DNA of 64,000 bases from Streptomyces sp. FIT100. GTDB taxonomy: Bacteria > Actinomycetota > Actinomycetes > Streptomycetales > Streptomycetaceae. Numbering within the stretch: position 1 is the first letter of the stretch; the number at the start of each line of letters is the position of its first letter. A model generated the notes under the pieces. That model ran no database searches and was not told the origin of the DNA. It saw nothing but the letters and a program-made list of their open reading frames with translations. A program made the translations under genes and the position numbers. The stretch spans positions 124,001-188,000 of the forward strand of contig NZ_CP075715.1 in NCBI RefSeq assembly GCF_024584805.1. Direction: 5' to 3'. Of this stretch, positions 35,457 through 44,190 are shown in pieces.

Positions 35457-37499
35457 TCAGGGCAGCGCCTGCTCCGTCCAGATCGTCTTGCCGCCCGATG
35501 TGCGGCGGGTGCCCCAGCGGCGCGTGTAGTGGGCGACCAGGTCCAGTCCGCGGCCGCCCTCGTCGTCGTAGTCGGCGTGCCGCAGATGCGGGGCGGCGCC
35601 GCTGGTGTCGGAGACCTCGCAGGTGAGCACCGTGTCGCGGATCAGCCGTAGCCCGATCGGCCCGTCCGAGTAGCGCACCGCGTTGGTCACCAGCTCGCTG
35701 GCGATGAGCCGGGTGCTGAAACCGAGCGCGCCGAGGTCCCACTCCGTGAGCCTGCCGCCGACGAGGCGGCGGGCCGCGGCGGCGCTCTCCGGCTCGTTCG
35801 GCAGGGTCCAGGAGCCGAGTTGCTCGGGGCCGAGCACGCGGGTGCGGGCGAGCAGGAGCAGTGCGTCGTCGGCGGGTGCCTCGGGCAGCAGCGCGGAGAC
35901 GAGGGCGTCGCACTTGTCCTGGAGCGGGCCCGCAGGCCCGCCCAGCGCCTCCCGGTAGAGCGGCAGCCGGCTGTCCGCGGTGCCCCGGAGAAGTCCCGCG
36001 TTCTGCAGGGCGAGGATGCTGCCTTCCGGGAGATCGAGCTCGCTCGCGGTGTACGCGGAGATGCCGCGGCCGAGGCTCGGGCCGTCCGGGCAGTCGGCGG
36101 CCTCGACACGGCCGTCGGGCAGGACGACCACGGGCGGCGGGTGGCCCGCCCGGGCGAGGACGCAGCGGCGGGTGGCGGGGTCGTAGACGACGTACAGGCA
36201 GGCCGCCGTCATGGGCGGCTCGTCGGGGTCCTCCCCCGGCGGGTACTCCTGGGCGAGCCGGCCGGTCACGTCGTGGAGGCGTTCGAGGAGTTCGTCGGGC
36301 CGGAGCTCCATGGCGGCGAAGGCGCTGACGGCCGTGCGCAGCCGGCCCATCGTGGTCACCGCCTGCATGCCGCGCCCGGACACGTCGCCCGCCACGAGGG
36401 CGATCCGCGCGCCGGACAGCGGGAGGACGTCGTACCAGACGCCGCTGGAGGCCACCGGCAGGTACGAGTACGCCGTCTCCACCGCGGCGTGCGCGGGCAG
36501 CCGGGCGGGTACCAGGGTGCGCTGGGTGAGCCGGGCCAGGGTGTGCTCGCGGGTGTAGCGGCGGGCGTTGTCGACGCAGACCGCGGCGCGGGCCGCCAGG
36601 TCGCGGGCGAGTTCGAGGTCCTCGTCCTCGAAGGGTCTGGAGCCCTTCGTGCGGTAGAAGGCCGCCATGCCGAGCACCACGCCGCGGGCGGCGAGGGGGA
36701 CGGCGATGAGCGAGTGCGCGCCGGCCTCCCGCAGCACCTCGGCCCAGGCCGGGTCCCGGGCGGTCCACGCCTCCTCCTGGCCCAGGCTGCGCACGAGCCG
36801 GGGCCGCAGGTCGGCCACGGCCCGCGCGTACGGGGTGCCGAACCGCATGACGCGCACGTCCCCGCTCACGTAGGCGTCGCGCACCGCGCGCTCGGCGCTC
36901 GCACGGAAGCCCGCCCTGCGCACCGTGACCTGGTCGAGCAGCGGACCGGGGGCGGGTGCCTCGCCGTGCAGGACGGAGTCCAGGACGTCGACGGCCGCGA
37001 TGCCGGCCAGCTCGGGCGTGGCGGCGTCGGCGAGTTCCTGCGCCGTGCGGAAGACGTCCAGGGTGGTGCCGATGGTCTCGCCGGCCCGGTAGAGCAGTTC
37101 CAGGCGCCGCTCGGCGCAGTCCCGTTCGGTGACGTCGACCGCCGTGACGCCGAGGCCCAGGGGGCTGCCTTCGGCGTCCTGGATGCGGAAGGCGGAGAGC
37201 GACAGGACCCGCTCCTCGTCCCCCGTCCGGGCGACCCGTCCCCGGTGCCGGTGGTCGACGACCGGCACCCCGGTCTCCAGCACGCCGCGGAGCATGCGCT
37301 CCGCCTCCTCGTCGAGGAGGCCCAGCTCCCGCGCCGTCCGCCCCACGCGGCCGGCCGCCTCGCCCGCGTCGATCCCGCGTACGCCCGGCCCTTCGGCGTT
37401 GAACTCCACGATCCGCAGATCGCTGTCGAGCACGTGCAGGCCGATCGGCGGCTCGCTGAAGAGGGCCTTGAGCAGTGCCACGGAGAAGTCGGGATCCAT
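35457..37499 (-). CDS. SpoIIE-type PAS-GAF-PP2C-HATPase protein with degenerate phosphatase site
   Basis: A 680-aa cytosolic paralogue of the 29339-32071 protein without membrane helices. A PAS domain (about 10-125, IGLHVLDSDLRIVEFNAEGP), a GAF domain (about 140-320), a PP2C domain (about 325-540) and a HATPase (about 565-675; N-box SELVTNAVRYS) are all recognisable. In the phosphatase the first metal motif reads SSGVWYDV instead of GGDWFDV, and YTDG is replaced by LQNAG, while AGDVSGRG and PADDALLL persist. Two metal-binding aspartates therefore appear lost and catalysis is doubtful. The HATPase looks intact, so the protein may act as a kinase or scaffold. The start is the ATG at 37499. Confidence 0.93.
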   Translation of the reverse strand: MDPDFSVALLKALFSEPPIGLHVLDSDLRIVEFNAEGPGVRGIDAGEAAGRVGRTARELGLLDEEAERMLRGVLETGVPVVDHRHRGRVARTGDEERVLSLSAFRIQDAEGSPLGLGVTAVDVTERDCAERRLELLYRAGETIGTTLDVFRTAQELADAATPELAGIAAVDVLDSVLHGEAPAPGPLLDQVTVRRAGFRASAERAVRDAYVSGDVRVMRFGTPYARAVADLRPRLVRSLGQEEAWTARDPAWAEVLREAGAHSLIAVPLAARGVVLGMAAFYRTKGSRPFEDEDLELARDLAARAAVCVDNARRYTREHTLARLTQRTLVPARLPAHAAVETAYSYLPVASSGVWYDVLPLSGARIALVAGDVSGRGMQAVTTMGRLRTAVSAFAAMELRPDELLERLHDVTGRLAQEYPPGEDPDEPPMTAACLYVVYDPATRRCVLARAGHPPPVVVLPDGRVEAADCPDGPSLGRGISAYTASELDLPEGSILALQNAGLLRGTADSRLPLYREALGGPAGPLQDKCDALVSALLPEAPADDALLLLARTRVLGPEQLGSWTLPNEPESAAAARRLVGGRLTEWDLGALGFSTRLIASELVTNAVRYSDGPIGLRLIRDTVLTCEVSDTSGAAPHLRHADYDDEGGRGLDLVAHYTRRWGTRRTSGGKTIWTEQALP

Positions 37500-37838
37500 G
37501 CCGTACGCGCCTCCTTAGTCGTACGGCGCCATGTGCTGCCCCTCGGCCTCCATTGACCCGCAGTCCGCTGAGTGCCGCATCCCGGCCGGGGGTGCCCGGC
37601 CCTGGCCGAAAAGCGCTCACCGACGCGTAAGCGTTTACCCTCCGCGCCCGCTTGATCCCGCACTGTAAGGGCGGCCTCCGCCTCACCCCGACACCTGCAC
37701 TTTTCCGTCAATTTTCACCACAGGCGCACAGAACGCACACGCAGCCTCCACCATGTGACACGTCAGGGCACGACGGCCCCGCTCCCCGAACGCGCGGGCG
37801 CCGTCGTGCCGGGGGGACACGGGGAGGGACCTCACCGC
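37500..37838. other. 339-bp divergent upstream region of the exopolysaccharide cluster
   Basis: No gene is supported. The region separates the SpoIIE-like gene (minus) from the deacetylase gene (plus) and must hold both promoters. Its centre (about 37625-37740) is the least GC-rich stretch nearby (ttttccgtcaattttcacc). It ends in a strong hairpin (37767-37810) and a ribosome-binding site (ggggaggg, 37821-37828). I looked for c-di-GMP (GEMM) and c-di-AMP riboswitch signatures and found none. Confidence 0.65.
37767..37810 (+). promoter_or_regulatory. Leader hairpin before the exopolysaccharide deacetylase gene
   Basis: Perfect 11-bp arms ggcacgacggc (37767-37777) and gccgtcgtgcc (37800-37810) enclose a second 5-bp stem (cccgc 37778-37782 with gcggg 37794-37798). 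The whole forms a 16-bp interrupted helix with a small apical loop and one bulged C. It ends 28 nt before the ATG and 10 nt before the ribosome-binding site. It could be an attenuator, a protein-binding leader or an mRNA stabiliser. Confidence 0.7.
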
Positions 37839-39908
37839 ATGGAGCGGAGCCGCACGAAGCGGACATTACGCATGGCCGCGCTCGCCGCAGGCGCGCTCGC
37901 GCTCTCGGTCGGCGGGCTGCCGGCGGCACCGGTGGCGGCGGACGAGCTGCCCCCGCGGATCGATCTGCGGGTGCTCGTCGTGTCGGACGGCGGACCGGCG
38001 GCGGAGGCCGTCGCCGCCGAGCTCGACAGCGCGGGCACGCCGTACACGGTCGTCGAACTCGCCCGTGCGGACCGCCCGTTGATCGACGCGGACTTCCTCG
38101 CCGACACGGTCGACGGCCGCCCGCGCGCCAGGTTCCAGGCCGTGGTGCTGCCGGACGACGACCCGTTCCCGGCCGGCTCCGCGGAGATGGCCGCGCTCGT
38201 GTCGTACGAGCGGACGTACGCGATCCCGCAGGTCGACGCGTACACGTACGCCAGGCCCGAGACAGGGCTGGAGTACCCCGTCGACGGGGGCTACGCGGGG
38301 CCGGTCGACGGCATGCGCGCCGCGGTGACCGCCGCGGGCGCGGCAGGACCGTTCGGCTATCTCGACGGCCCGTTCTCCTTCGAGGACAACGACCCGTCCG
38401 TCGCGGAGAGCTGGGGCTTCCTCTCCCGGCCGCGCGCGGGGGCCCCGTTCACGACCTATGTGGACGCGCCGATACCCGGCACGGCGGAGCGGGGCGCGCT
38501 CGTCGGCGAGTACCGGCACGACGGACGCAGGGAGCTCGTGGTCACCTTCGTGGCCAACCGGCACCAGCGGCAGTTCAGGGTGCTCGCCCGCGGCATCGTC
38601 GACTGGATGACCCAGGGCGTGCGGCTCGGCTCCGCGCGCAACTACTTCAGCGTGCACGTCGACGATGTCCTCGCCGCCGACGACCGCTGGGACACGGAGC
38701 TCGACTGCACGCCCGGCGACGTGGACTGCCGGCCGGGCCAGGGCACGCCGGATCCGATCCGGATGACGCCCGACGACGTCGACCGCGCCGTCCGGTGGTC
38801 ACGCACGCGCGGTTTCACGCTCGATCTGGCGTTCAACGGCGGCGGCAGCGTGGAGCACCGCGAGGAGCACGGCGGCGCCGACCCGCTGGCGGACCGGCTG
38901 ACCGCGGAGCGGGACACGTTCCGGTGGATCAACCACACCTACGACCACCCGTATCTGGGCTGCGAGCAGGACGTCGCCACCGTCCCGTGGAAGTGCGCGA
39001 CGAACCCCGACGGCAGCACGCGCTATGTGGGCCGGGCCGAGATATCCCGGCAGATCGCGGACAACCAGGAGTGGGCGCTGCGCGCGGGGCTGCCGCTGGA
39101 GAGCGGTGAGCTGGTGACCGGGGAGCACTCCGGGCTCAAGCTCCTGCCCCAGCAGCCCGAGGACAACCCCCACCTCGCGCCGGCGCTCGCGGACAACGGC
39201 GTCGCCTGGCTGGGTTCCGACAACTCCCGGGAGCCGGTGCAGCGGCGGGTCGGCCCCGCGCTCACCGTCTCCCGCCACCCGATGAACGTGTTCTACAACG
39301 CGGGCCGGGCCGCCGAGCAGGTCGACGAGTACAACTGGATCTACACCAGCAGGGCGCAGGGCGGCAGCGGCATCTGCGAGGGCTCGGCGACCACCAGCTG
39401 CCTCGACGCGCCGCTCCCCACCGCGACGGGCTTCGCGGACCATATCGTGCCGCTGGAGGCGCGGATCGCGCTGGGCCACGTCCTCGCGAACGACCCGCGT
39501 CCGCACTTCATCCACCAGTCGAACCTGGCCGAGGACCGGATCGCCTATCCGGTACTGGACAGGATCCTCGACGAGTACGCGGCGCTGTACGCCGACAGCG
39601 CCCCGCTGGTGAACCTGCGGATGCGCGACATCGGCGCCGAACTGCGCGAACGCGCCGCCTGGGACGGCGCGGTGAAGTCCGGCCAGGTCACCGGCCACCG
39701 GATCGGGGACACGGTCACCGTCACGGCCCCGGACGGAGTCGCGGTGAGCGCGACCATGCCCACGGGCACCGCGCAGAGGCTGCCCGACGGGTCCACGGCC
39801 GCCTTCGGGCAGCCGTACGCGGGCACGGTCTCCGGCCGGGTGGCCCCGGCGGCGGGCCAGGACGGCGTGGTGCTCGCGCTGCCGCGGGCACCCGGCGCCG
39901 ACCGCTGA
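37839..39908 (+). CDS. Secreted CE18/Agd3-like polysaccharide deacetylase
   Basis: A 689-aa exported protein. A signal peptide (MERSRTKRTLRMAALAAGAL, cleaved near AAPVAADE) is followed by a Rossmann-like N-terminal domain (LRVLVVSDGGPAAEAV). A deacetylase core contains NYFSVHVDDVLAADDRW (Asp275/Asp276), NHTYDHPYLGC (His366 and His370, an H-x3-H metal pair) and MNVFYNAGRAAEQ. A C-terminal beta-rich domain (VTVTAPDGVAVSATMP) follows. The layout and motifs resemble Agd3, the fungal galactosaminogalactan deacetylase (CE18), and not short CE4 enzymes. It probably removes acetyl groups from a secreted aminosugar polymer. It is the first gene of the exopolysaccharide cluster. Confidence 0.85.
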   Translation: MERSRTKRTLRMAALAAGALALSVGGLPAAPVAADELPPRIDLRVLVVSDGGPAAEAVAAELDSAGTPYTVVELARADRPLIDADFLADTVDGRPRARFQAVVLPDDDPFPAGSAEMAALVSYERTYAIPQVDAYTYARPETGLEYPVDGGYAGPVDGMRAAVTAAGAAGPFGYLDGPFSFEDNDPSVAESWGFLSRPRAGAPFTTYVDAPIPGTAERGALVGEYRHDGRRELVVTFVANRHQRQFRVLARGIVDWMTQGVRLGSARNYFSVHVDDVLAADDRWDTELDCTPGDVDCRPGQGTPDPIRMTPDDVDRAVRWSRTRGFTLDLAFNGGGSVEHREEHGGADPLADRLTAERDTFRWINHTYDHPYLGCEQDVATVPWKCATNPDGSTRYVGRAEISRQIADNQEWALRAGLPLESGELVTGEHSGLKLLPQQPEDNPHLAPALADNGVAWLGSDNSREPVQRRVGPALTVSRHPMNVFYNAGRAAEQVDEYNWIYTSRAQGGSGICEGSATTSCLDAPLPTATGFADHIVPLEARIALGHVLANDPRPHFIHQSNLAEDRIAYPVLDRILDEYAALYADSAPLVNLRMRDIGAELRERAAWDGAVKSGQVTGHRIGDTVTVTAPDGVAVSATMPTGTAQRLPDGSTAAFGQPYAGTVSGRVAPAAGQDGVVLALPRAPGADR

Positions 39909-39915
39909 CCGCCGC

Positions 39916-40024
39916 CCCTCCGACTGCGGACCGCGGACCGACCCGCGGACCGCGAACCTACCCTCCGACTGCGGACCGCCGACCGACCCGCGGACCGCGG
40001 AGCGCCGACCGACCCGCTGAGCGC
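39916..40024. repeat. 45-bp tandem repeat between deacetylase and pelF
   Basis: Two and a third copies of a 45-bp unit (ccctccgactgcggaccgc(g/c)gaccgacccgcggaccgcg..) start at 39916 and 39961. The unit itself contains sub-repeats of cggaccg. The array fills most of the 174-bp gap between the first two exopolysaccharide genes. No promoter or terminator signal is obvious inside it. Confidence 0.85.
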
Positions 40025-40082
40025 TGACCCGAGACGCGAGCACGCCCTCGCACCACTTCACCTCCTGCCGTGGAGTCCGTGA

Positions 40083-41660
40083 ATGCACGCCATGCACACC
40101 ATGCACGCCCGTCCCCCTGCGCCCCCCGCGTCCCGCCGGGGCGCCGCGCGGGTCACCCTCCTCACCGAAGGCACCTATCCGCACAGTCACGGCGGTGTGA
40201 GCGTCTGGTGCGACCAGCTCGTACGCGGCATGCCCGACGTCGACTTCGACGTCATCGCCGTTACGGGCACCGGCCGCGAGCCCGTGGTCTGGGAGCTGCC
40301 GCCGCATGTGAGCGAGCCCGTCACGGTCCCTATGTGGGGCCCGGCTCCCGCCGGTTCGCGCCCGCGCGGCCGCCGGGAGCGGCAGCTGACGGCCGCGTAC
40401 GAACGCTTCCTCACCGCGCTGCTCGACCCGTCCGCCGAGGACGGCTTCGGTCCGGCGCTGTACGAGCTGGCGCGCGCCGCCCGCGACGGGCTGCTCGGCC
40501 CAGTCCTGCGCGGCGACCGCGCGCTGCGGGTGCTGACGGGGGTGTGGAACCGGCCGGGCCTGACCGTACGGGAGGCCCGGCCGACGCTGCACGACGCCGT
40601 CACCGCCACCGGGCTGCTGGAGCACGCGCTGCGGCCGCTGGGCGCACGCCCGCCCGAGCAGGGGGTGGCGCACGCCGTCAGCGGGGGCATCGCCGTGCTC
40701 CCCGGGCTCGCCGCGCTCGAACTCCACGGCGTGCCGCTGCTCCTGACCGAGCACGGGGTCTATCTGCGCGAGCGCTGTCTGGGGTACCGGACGGCGCCGT
40801 ACCGCTGGCCGGTCAAGGCCGTGCTGCTCGGCTTCTTCCGGCTGCTCGCGCAGGAGTCCTACCGGCGGGCGGCGCTGATCACGCCCGGCAACCGCTACAA
40901 CCGGCTGTGGGAGGAGCAGGGCGGAGCCGACCCCCGGCTGATACGCACCGTCTACAACGGCGTCGATCCGGCGGCGTTCCCGCCCGCCGGCCCGGAGCCC
41001 GGCAGCCCGACGCTGAGCTGGGCGGGACGGGTCGACCCGATCAAGGACCTGGAGACCCTGATCCGCGCCTTCGACGGGGTCAGGGGCGCGCTCCCGCAGG
41101 CGACGCTGCGGCTGTTCGGCGGTACGCCGCGCGGCGGGGAGGCGTACCGCGAGCGCTGCGAGGCGCTCGCCGCCTCGCTCGGGCACAGGGACGCGGTCTC
41201 CTTCGAGGGCCGGGTCGAGGACATCAGGGACGCGTACGCGGCGGGGAACGTGGTGATGCTGTCCAGCATCAGCGAGGGCTTCCCCTTCACGCTGATCGAG
41301 GCGATGTCGTGCGGCCGGGCGACGGTCTCCACCGATGTGGGCGGGGTGCGGGAGGCGGTCGGCGGGACCGGGCTCGTCGTGCCGCCGCGCGATCCGGCCG
41401 CGATGGCGGCGGCCGCGCTGGAGCTGCTCGCCGATCCGGTGCGCCGGGCGGCGATGGGCGAGGCGGCCCGGTTGCGGGTGATCGAGCAGTTCACGCTCCG
41501 GCAGACCGTGGAGACCTTCCGGTCCATCTACCTCGAACTGTCCGTGCGGGGCGCCTGCCGGCTCGCCGACCCCTGGGGCCCGTCCGCCGAGTCCGGACCG
41601 ACCTGCGACGGCAGCCCGTTCCCCGGCGCCGGTGCGGCGCTGCGGAGCGTGGCGGGATGA
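40083..41660 (+). CDS. pelF: PelF-type GT4 glycosyltransferase
   Basis: A 525-aa GT-B retaining glycosyltransferase. The N-terminal domain opens with VTLLTEGTYPHSHGGVSVWC and contains LLLTEHGVYLRER, both PelF signatures. The C-terminal domain has VYNGVDPAAFPP, WAGRVDPIKDLETLIRAF and the E-x7-E-like SEGFPFTLIEAMSCG. PelF polymerises an aminosugar-rich chain at the inner face of the membrane with PelG in Pel systems, and the fungal counterpart Gtb3 is also GT4. Three ATGs lie within the first seven codons; the first is used. Its stop overlaps the next gene by ATGA, pointing to a synthase complex with that membrane protein. Confidence 0.93.
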   Translation: MHAMHTMHARPPAPPASRRGAARVTLLTEGTYPHSHGGVSVWCDQLVRGMPDVDFDVIAVTGTGREPVVWELPPHVSEPVTVPMWGPAPAGSRPRGRRERQLTAAYERFLTALLDPSAEDGFGPALYELARAARDGLLGPVLRGDRALRVLTGVWNRPGLTVREARPTLHDAVTATGLLEHALRPLGARPPEQGVAHAVSGGIAVLPGLAALELHGVPLLLTEHGVYLRERCLGYRTAPYRWPVKAVLLGFFRLLAQESYRRAALITPGNRYNRLWEEQGGADPRLIRTVYNGVDPAAFPPAGPEPGSPTLSWAGRVDPIKDLETLIRAFDGVRGALPQATLRLFGGTPRGGEAYRERCEALAASLGHRDAVSFEGRVEDIRDAYAAGNVVMLSSISEGFPFTLIEAMSCGRATVSTDVGGVREAVGGTGLVVPPRDPAAMAAAALELLADPVRRAAMGEAARLRVIEQFTLRQTVETFRSIYLELSVRGACRLADPWGPSAESGPTCDGSPFPGAGAALRSVAG

Positions 41661-43036
41661 GCGGCCCCATGGCGCTCGAACCGGACGGCGGCGGGGGCGA
41701 CACGCTCTCGCTGCGGCTGGCCCGCGCCGACACCACGCTCGCCCTGCGGTCGCCGGTGGCCGGCGACGACCCGGTGGACCTGCTGGCGGCCGAACTGTCC
41801 GACCGGATAGGGCCCGCCGTCCATCCGTACGAGGTCGCCGCCCTGCTCGAGTCGGAGGGGCTGACCGGCGAGCGGATCACGGAGCGCTACGGCCACCCCG
41901 ACCTCTTCTCGCTTGCCGCCGATCTCCACGGCCGGGTGCCCCGCAGCTTCCCCGAGCCCCCGCCCGCGGCCGACCCCTGGGCGCCCGACCATGTCCGCTG
42001 CGCGCTGCGCGGGGCGCTCTTCGCGCTGCCCGGTCTCGCGTATCTGCTGACCGGGCGGCTGTGGCACACCGAGCGGGGGGTGTACGCACTGGTCGCGGCG
42101 GGGCTGCTGTCCTGGGCCTGGGGGCAGGCGCTCAGCCATCGCGCCGCGCTGCGGCTGACCGCTGGGCGCAGGGAGGCGGGCGGCACGCTGCTCGTCGGCG
42201 CGCCGTTGGGGGCGCTCGCCGCGTCCCTCGCGGGCTTCGCCGTCGCGGGACCGGGCCCCGCGGCGCTCTTCGCCGCCGGGCAGTCGCTGTATCTCGCGGC
42301 GGCCGGGGTGCTGCTGGTGTGCGGCAGGGAGCGCCTGCTGCTCGCGGCGCTCGCCCCGCTGACGGCGGGTGCGGCTGCACTGCCGTGGTGGGATCCGGGT
42401 CCGCTGTCGCGCATCGCACTTCCGGCGCTGACGGTCGTGCTGTCCGTCGCCGCCGCGGGGCACGTGATCCGGGAGCTGCTCGGTGCGGACGCCGCGTCCG
42501 GTGCCGGGCGCCCGGGGCTCGCCACCTCGCTCCCGTACGGGCTGTTCGGGCTCTCCGCCGCTGTGCTGGTCGCGCTCGTGGGGCAGCGGCAGCCGCTCGC
42601 CGTGGTCGCGCTGACGCTGAGCATGGGGCCGGCGGAATGGCTGCTCTACCGCTACCGGGGGCTGTCGGTGGCGGCGCTTCGGGCGACCGTGGACGAGAGG
42701 GCCTTCCGGCTGCGGTCCGCGGCGGTGCTGGCGGTCTGCCTGGGCGGCTATCTCCTCCCGCTGGTCCCCGCGGCCCTGCTGACGCGGGCGGCCCCCGGCC
42801 CGCTGCTCGCCGTGGCGGCGCTGCTGTGGTGCGCGCTGCTGCTCCAGGCGTTCGGGATCGCCTGGCTGCCTGCCGCGGTCACGCTCGCGACCGCGGCCGC
42901 GGCGGGCACGGCGGCCGTCGCGCTCGGCGGCGGCCCGCCGGGCTCCACATCGCTGCTGCTGTGCTGCGGCATCGCGGCCGTGGTGCTCATGGCCGGCGTC
43001 CTGTTGCTGCTCGGCAGGCCGGCCGCGCACGCCTGA
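41657..43036 (+). CDS. Polytopic membrane protein, putative PelG-like partner of PelF
   Basis: A 459-aa protein. About 110 soluble N-terminal residues (AVHPYEVAALLESEGLTGER; RYGHPDLFSLAADLHGRVP) precede 10-12 hydrophobic helices from about residue 115 to the end. I do not recognise the family with certainty. Helix count, size and the ATGA coupling to pelF make it a candidate for the membrane transporter that PelG provides in Pel systems (inference). The sequence is Leu/Ala-rich with few charged residues inside the helices. It is followed by a gap containing a 15-bp tandem repeat. Confidence 0.85.
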   Translation: MSGPMALEPDGGGGDTLSLRLARADTTLALRSPVAGDDPVDLLAAELSDRIGPAVHPYEVAALLESEGLTGERITERYGHPDLFSLAADLHGRVPRSFPEPPPAADPWAPDHVRCALRGALFALPGLAYLLTGRLWHTERGVYALVAAGLLSWAWGQALSHRAALRLTAGRREAGGTLLVGAPLGALAASLAGFAVAGPGPAALFAAGQSLYLAAAGVLLVCGRERLLLAALAPLTAGAAALPWWDPGPLSRIALPALTVVLSVAAAGHVIRELLGADAASGAGRPGLATSLPYGLFGLSAAVLVALVGQRQPLAVVALTLSMGPAEWLLYRYRGLSVAALRATVDERAFRLRSAAVLAVCLGGYLLPLVPAALLTRAAPGPLLAVAALLWCALLLQAFGIAWLPAAVTLATAAAAGTAAVALGGGPPGSTSLLLCCGIAAVVLMAGVLLLLGRPAAHA

Positions 43037-43045
43037 CCTCGCGGT

Positions 43046-43105
43046 TCCCCGTGGACAGGCTCCCCATGGACCGGCTTCCCGCGGACCGACTCCCCGTGGA
43101 CCGAC
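43046..43105. repeat. 15-bp tandem repeat between membrane protein and dehydratase genes
   Basis: Four units of tcccc(g/a)tggac(c/a)g(g/a)c-type sequence begin at 43046, 43061, 43076 and 43091. In one plus-strand frame they read as xDRLP pentads, but that frame is not part of either neighbouring gene. The array ends about 40 bp before the TTG start of the dehydratase gene. Confidence 0.88.
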
Positions 43106-43146
43106 TCCTCCGTATGCCAACTCCTGCGACCTGAAAGGAACACGCG

Positions 43147-44148
43147 TTGACATCCGCACCGCTCGCCGCCGTGACCGGAGCCGAGGGCTTCATCGGCTCG
43201 CACCTCACCGAGGCGCTGGTCGCCTCGGGCCACCGGGTCCGCGCCATGGCCCAGTACAACTCCTTCTCCTCCTACGGCTGGCTGGAGACCCTGCCGGCCG
43301 AGGTGCTCGACCACGTCGAGATCGTGCTGGGCGACGTCCGCGACCCGGGCTCGGTGCGCGCCCTGGCCGAGGGCGCCGACACGGTCTACCACCTGGCCGC
43401 GCTGATCGCGATCCCGTACTCGTACCAGGCGCCGCACAGTTACGTGGAGACGAACGTCACCGGCACCCTCAATGTGCTGGAGGCGGTCCGGGCACTGGAC
43501 GTCCCGCGGCTCGTGCACACCTCCACGAGTGAGACGTACGGGACCGCGCGGACGGTGCCCATCACCGAGGACCACCCCATCCACACCCAGTCCCCGTACG
43601 CGGCCTCGAAGGCCGGCGCGGACCGGCTGGCCGACAGCTACCACGCGAGCTTCGAGACACCGGTGGTGACGCTGCGTCCGTTCAACACCTACGGCCCCCG
43701 GCAGTCGATGCGGGCGGTGATCCCGACCGTCATCGGCCAGGTCGCCTCCGGGGCCGGCACCATCACCCTCGGCGATCTGCGGCCCACCCGCGACTTCACC
43801 TTCGTCGAGGACACCGCGAGGGCCTTCCTCGCGGTCGGCACCGCTCCGGCCGACGCCGTCGTGGGCCGGACCTTCAACGCCGGTACGGGAGGCGAGATCT
43901 CGGTGGGCGAGCTCGTCCGGCTCATCGCCAAGGTCATGGACGCCGACCTCGACGTCCGGGAGGACGCTCAGCGCGTCCGGCCGGCCGGCTCGGAGGTGAT
44001 GCGGCTGGTCGCGGACGCGAGCCGGCTGCGCGCGGCGACCGGCTGGGCACCCCGGACGGATCTGGAGCAGGGCCTCGCCAGGACCGCGGAGTTCTTCCGC
44101 GACCCCGCCCATCTCGCCCGCTACAAGACCGGCATCTACAACGTCTGA
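43147..44148 (+). CDS. LegB-like NAD-dependent sugar 4,6-dehydratase/epimerase
   Basis: A 333-aa extended SDR. The NAD loop is VTGAEGFIGSHL, the catalytic triad shows TSTSETYG and SPYAASK, and YNSFSSYGWLETLP is characteristic of LegB-type UDP-GlcNAc 4,6-dehydratases. It therefore probably makes a 4-keto-6-deoxy aminosugar nucleotide, although 4-epimerase activity cannot be excluded. Translation starts at the TTG at 43147, with gaaagga about 8 nt upstream. The protein ends RYKTGIYNV. It supplies an activated sugar for the neighbouring PelF-type enzyme (inference). Confidence 0.9.
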   Translation: MTSAPLAAVTGAEGFIGSHLTEALVASGHRVRAMAQYNSFSSYGWLETLPAEVLDHVEIVLGDVRDPGSVRALAEGADTVYHLAALIAIPYSYQAPHSYVETNVTGTLNVLEAVRALDVPRLVHTSTSETYGTARTVPITEDHPIHTQSPYAASKAGADRLADSYHASFETPVVTLRPFNTYGPRQSMRAVIPTVIGQVASGAGTITLGDLRPTRDFTFVEDTARAFLAVGTAPADAVVGRTFNAGTGGEISVGELVRLIAKVMDADLDVREDAQRVRPAGSEVMRLVADASRLRAATGWAPRTDLEQGLARTAEFFRDPAHLARYKTGIYNV

Positions 44149-44190
44149 CCGGCTCCGTCCCAACCGCCGCCCGACGACCACCGACCGAAC

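Noticed and set aside
33613-37686. A 1357-codon minus-strand open frame
   Set aside because: It is a shifted shadow of the DUF6056-like and SpoIIE-like genes, with an Arg/Pro/Gly-rich composition and no domain.
37500-37838. c-di-GMP or c-di-AMP riboswitch before the exopolysaccharide cluster
   Set aside because: I could not find the conserved GEMM or ydaO-type sequence blocks; only a simple long hairpin is visible.
38799-41186. A 795-codon minus-strand open frame across the deacetylase and pelF
   Set aside because: Both plus-strand genes in this span have unambiguous motifs, so the antisense frame is a composition artefact.
40070-43036. A single 988-aa protein spanning pelF and the membrane protein gene
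   Set aside because: The first part of that frame is an out-of-frame shadow of pelF; the real membrane protein starts at the ATGA overlap at 41657.
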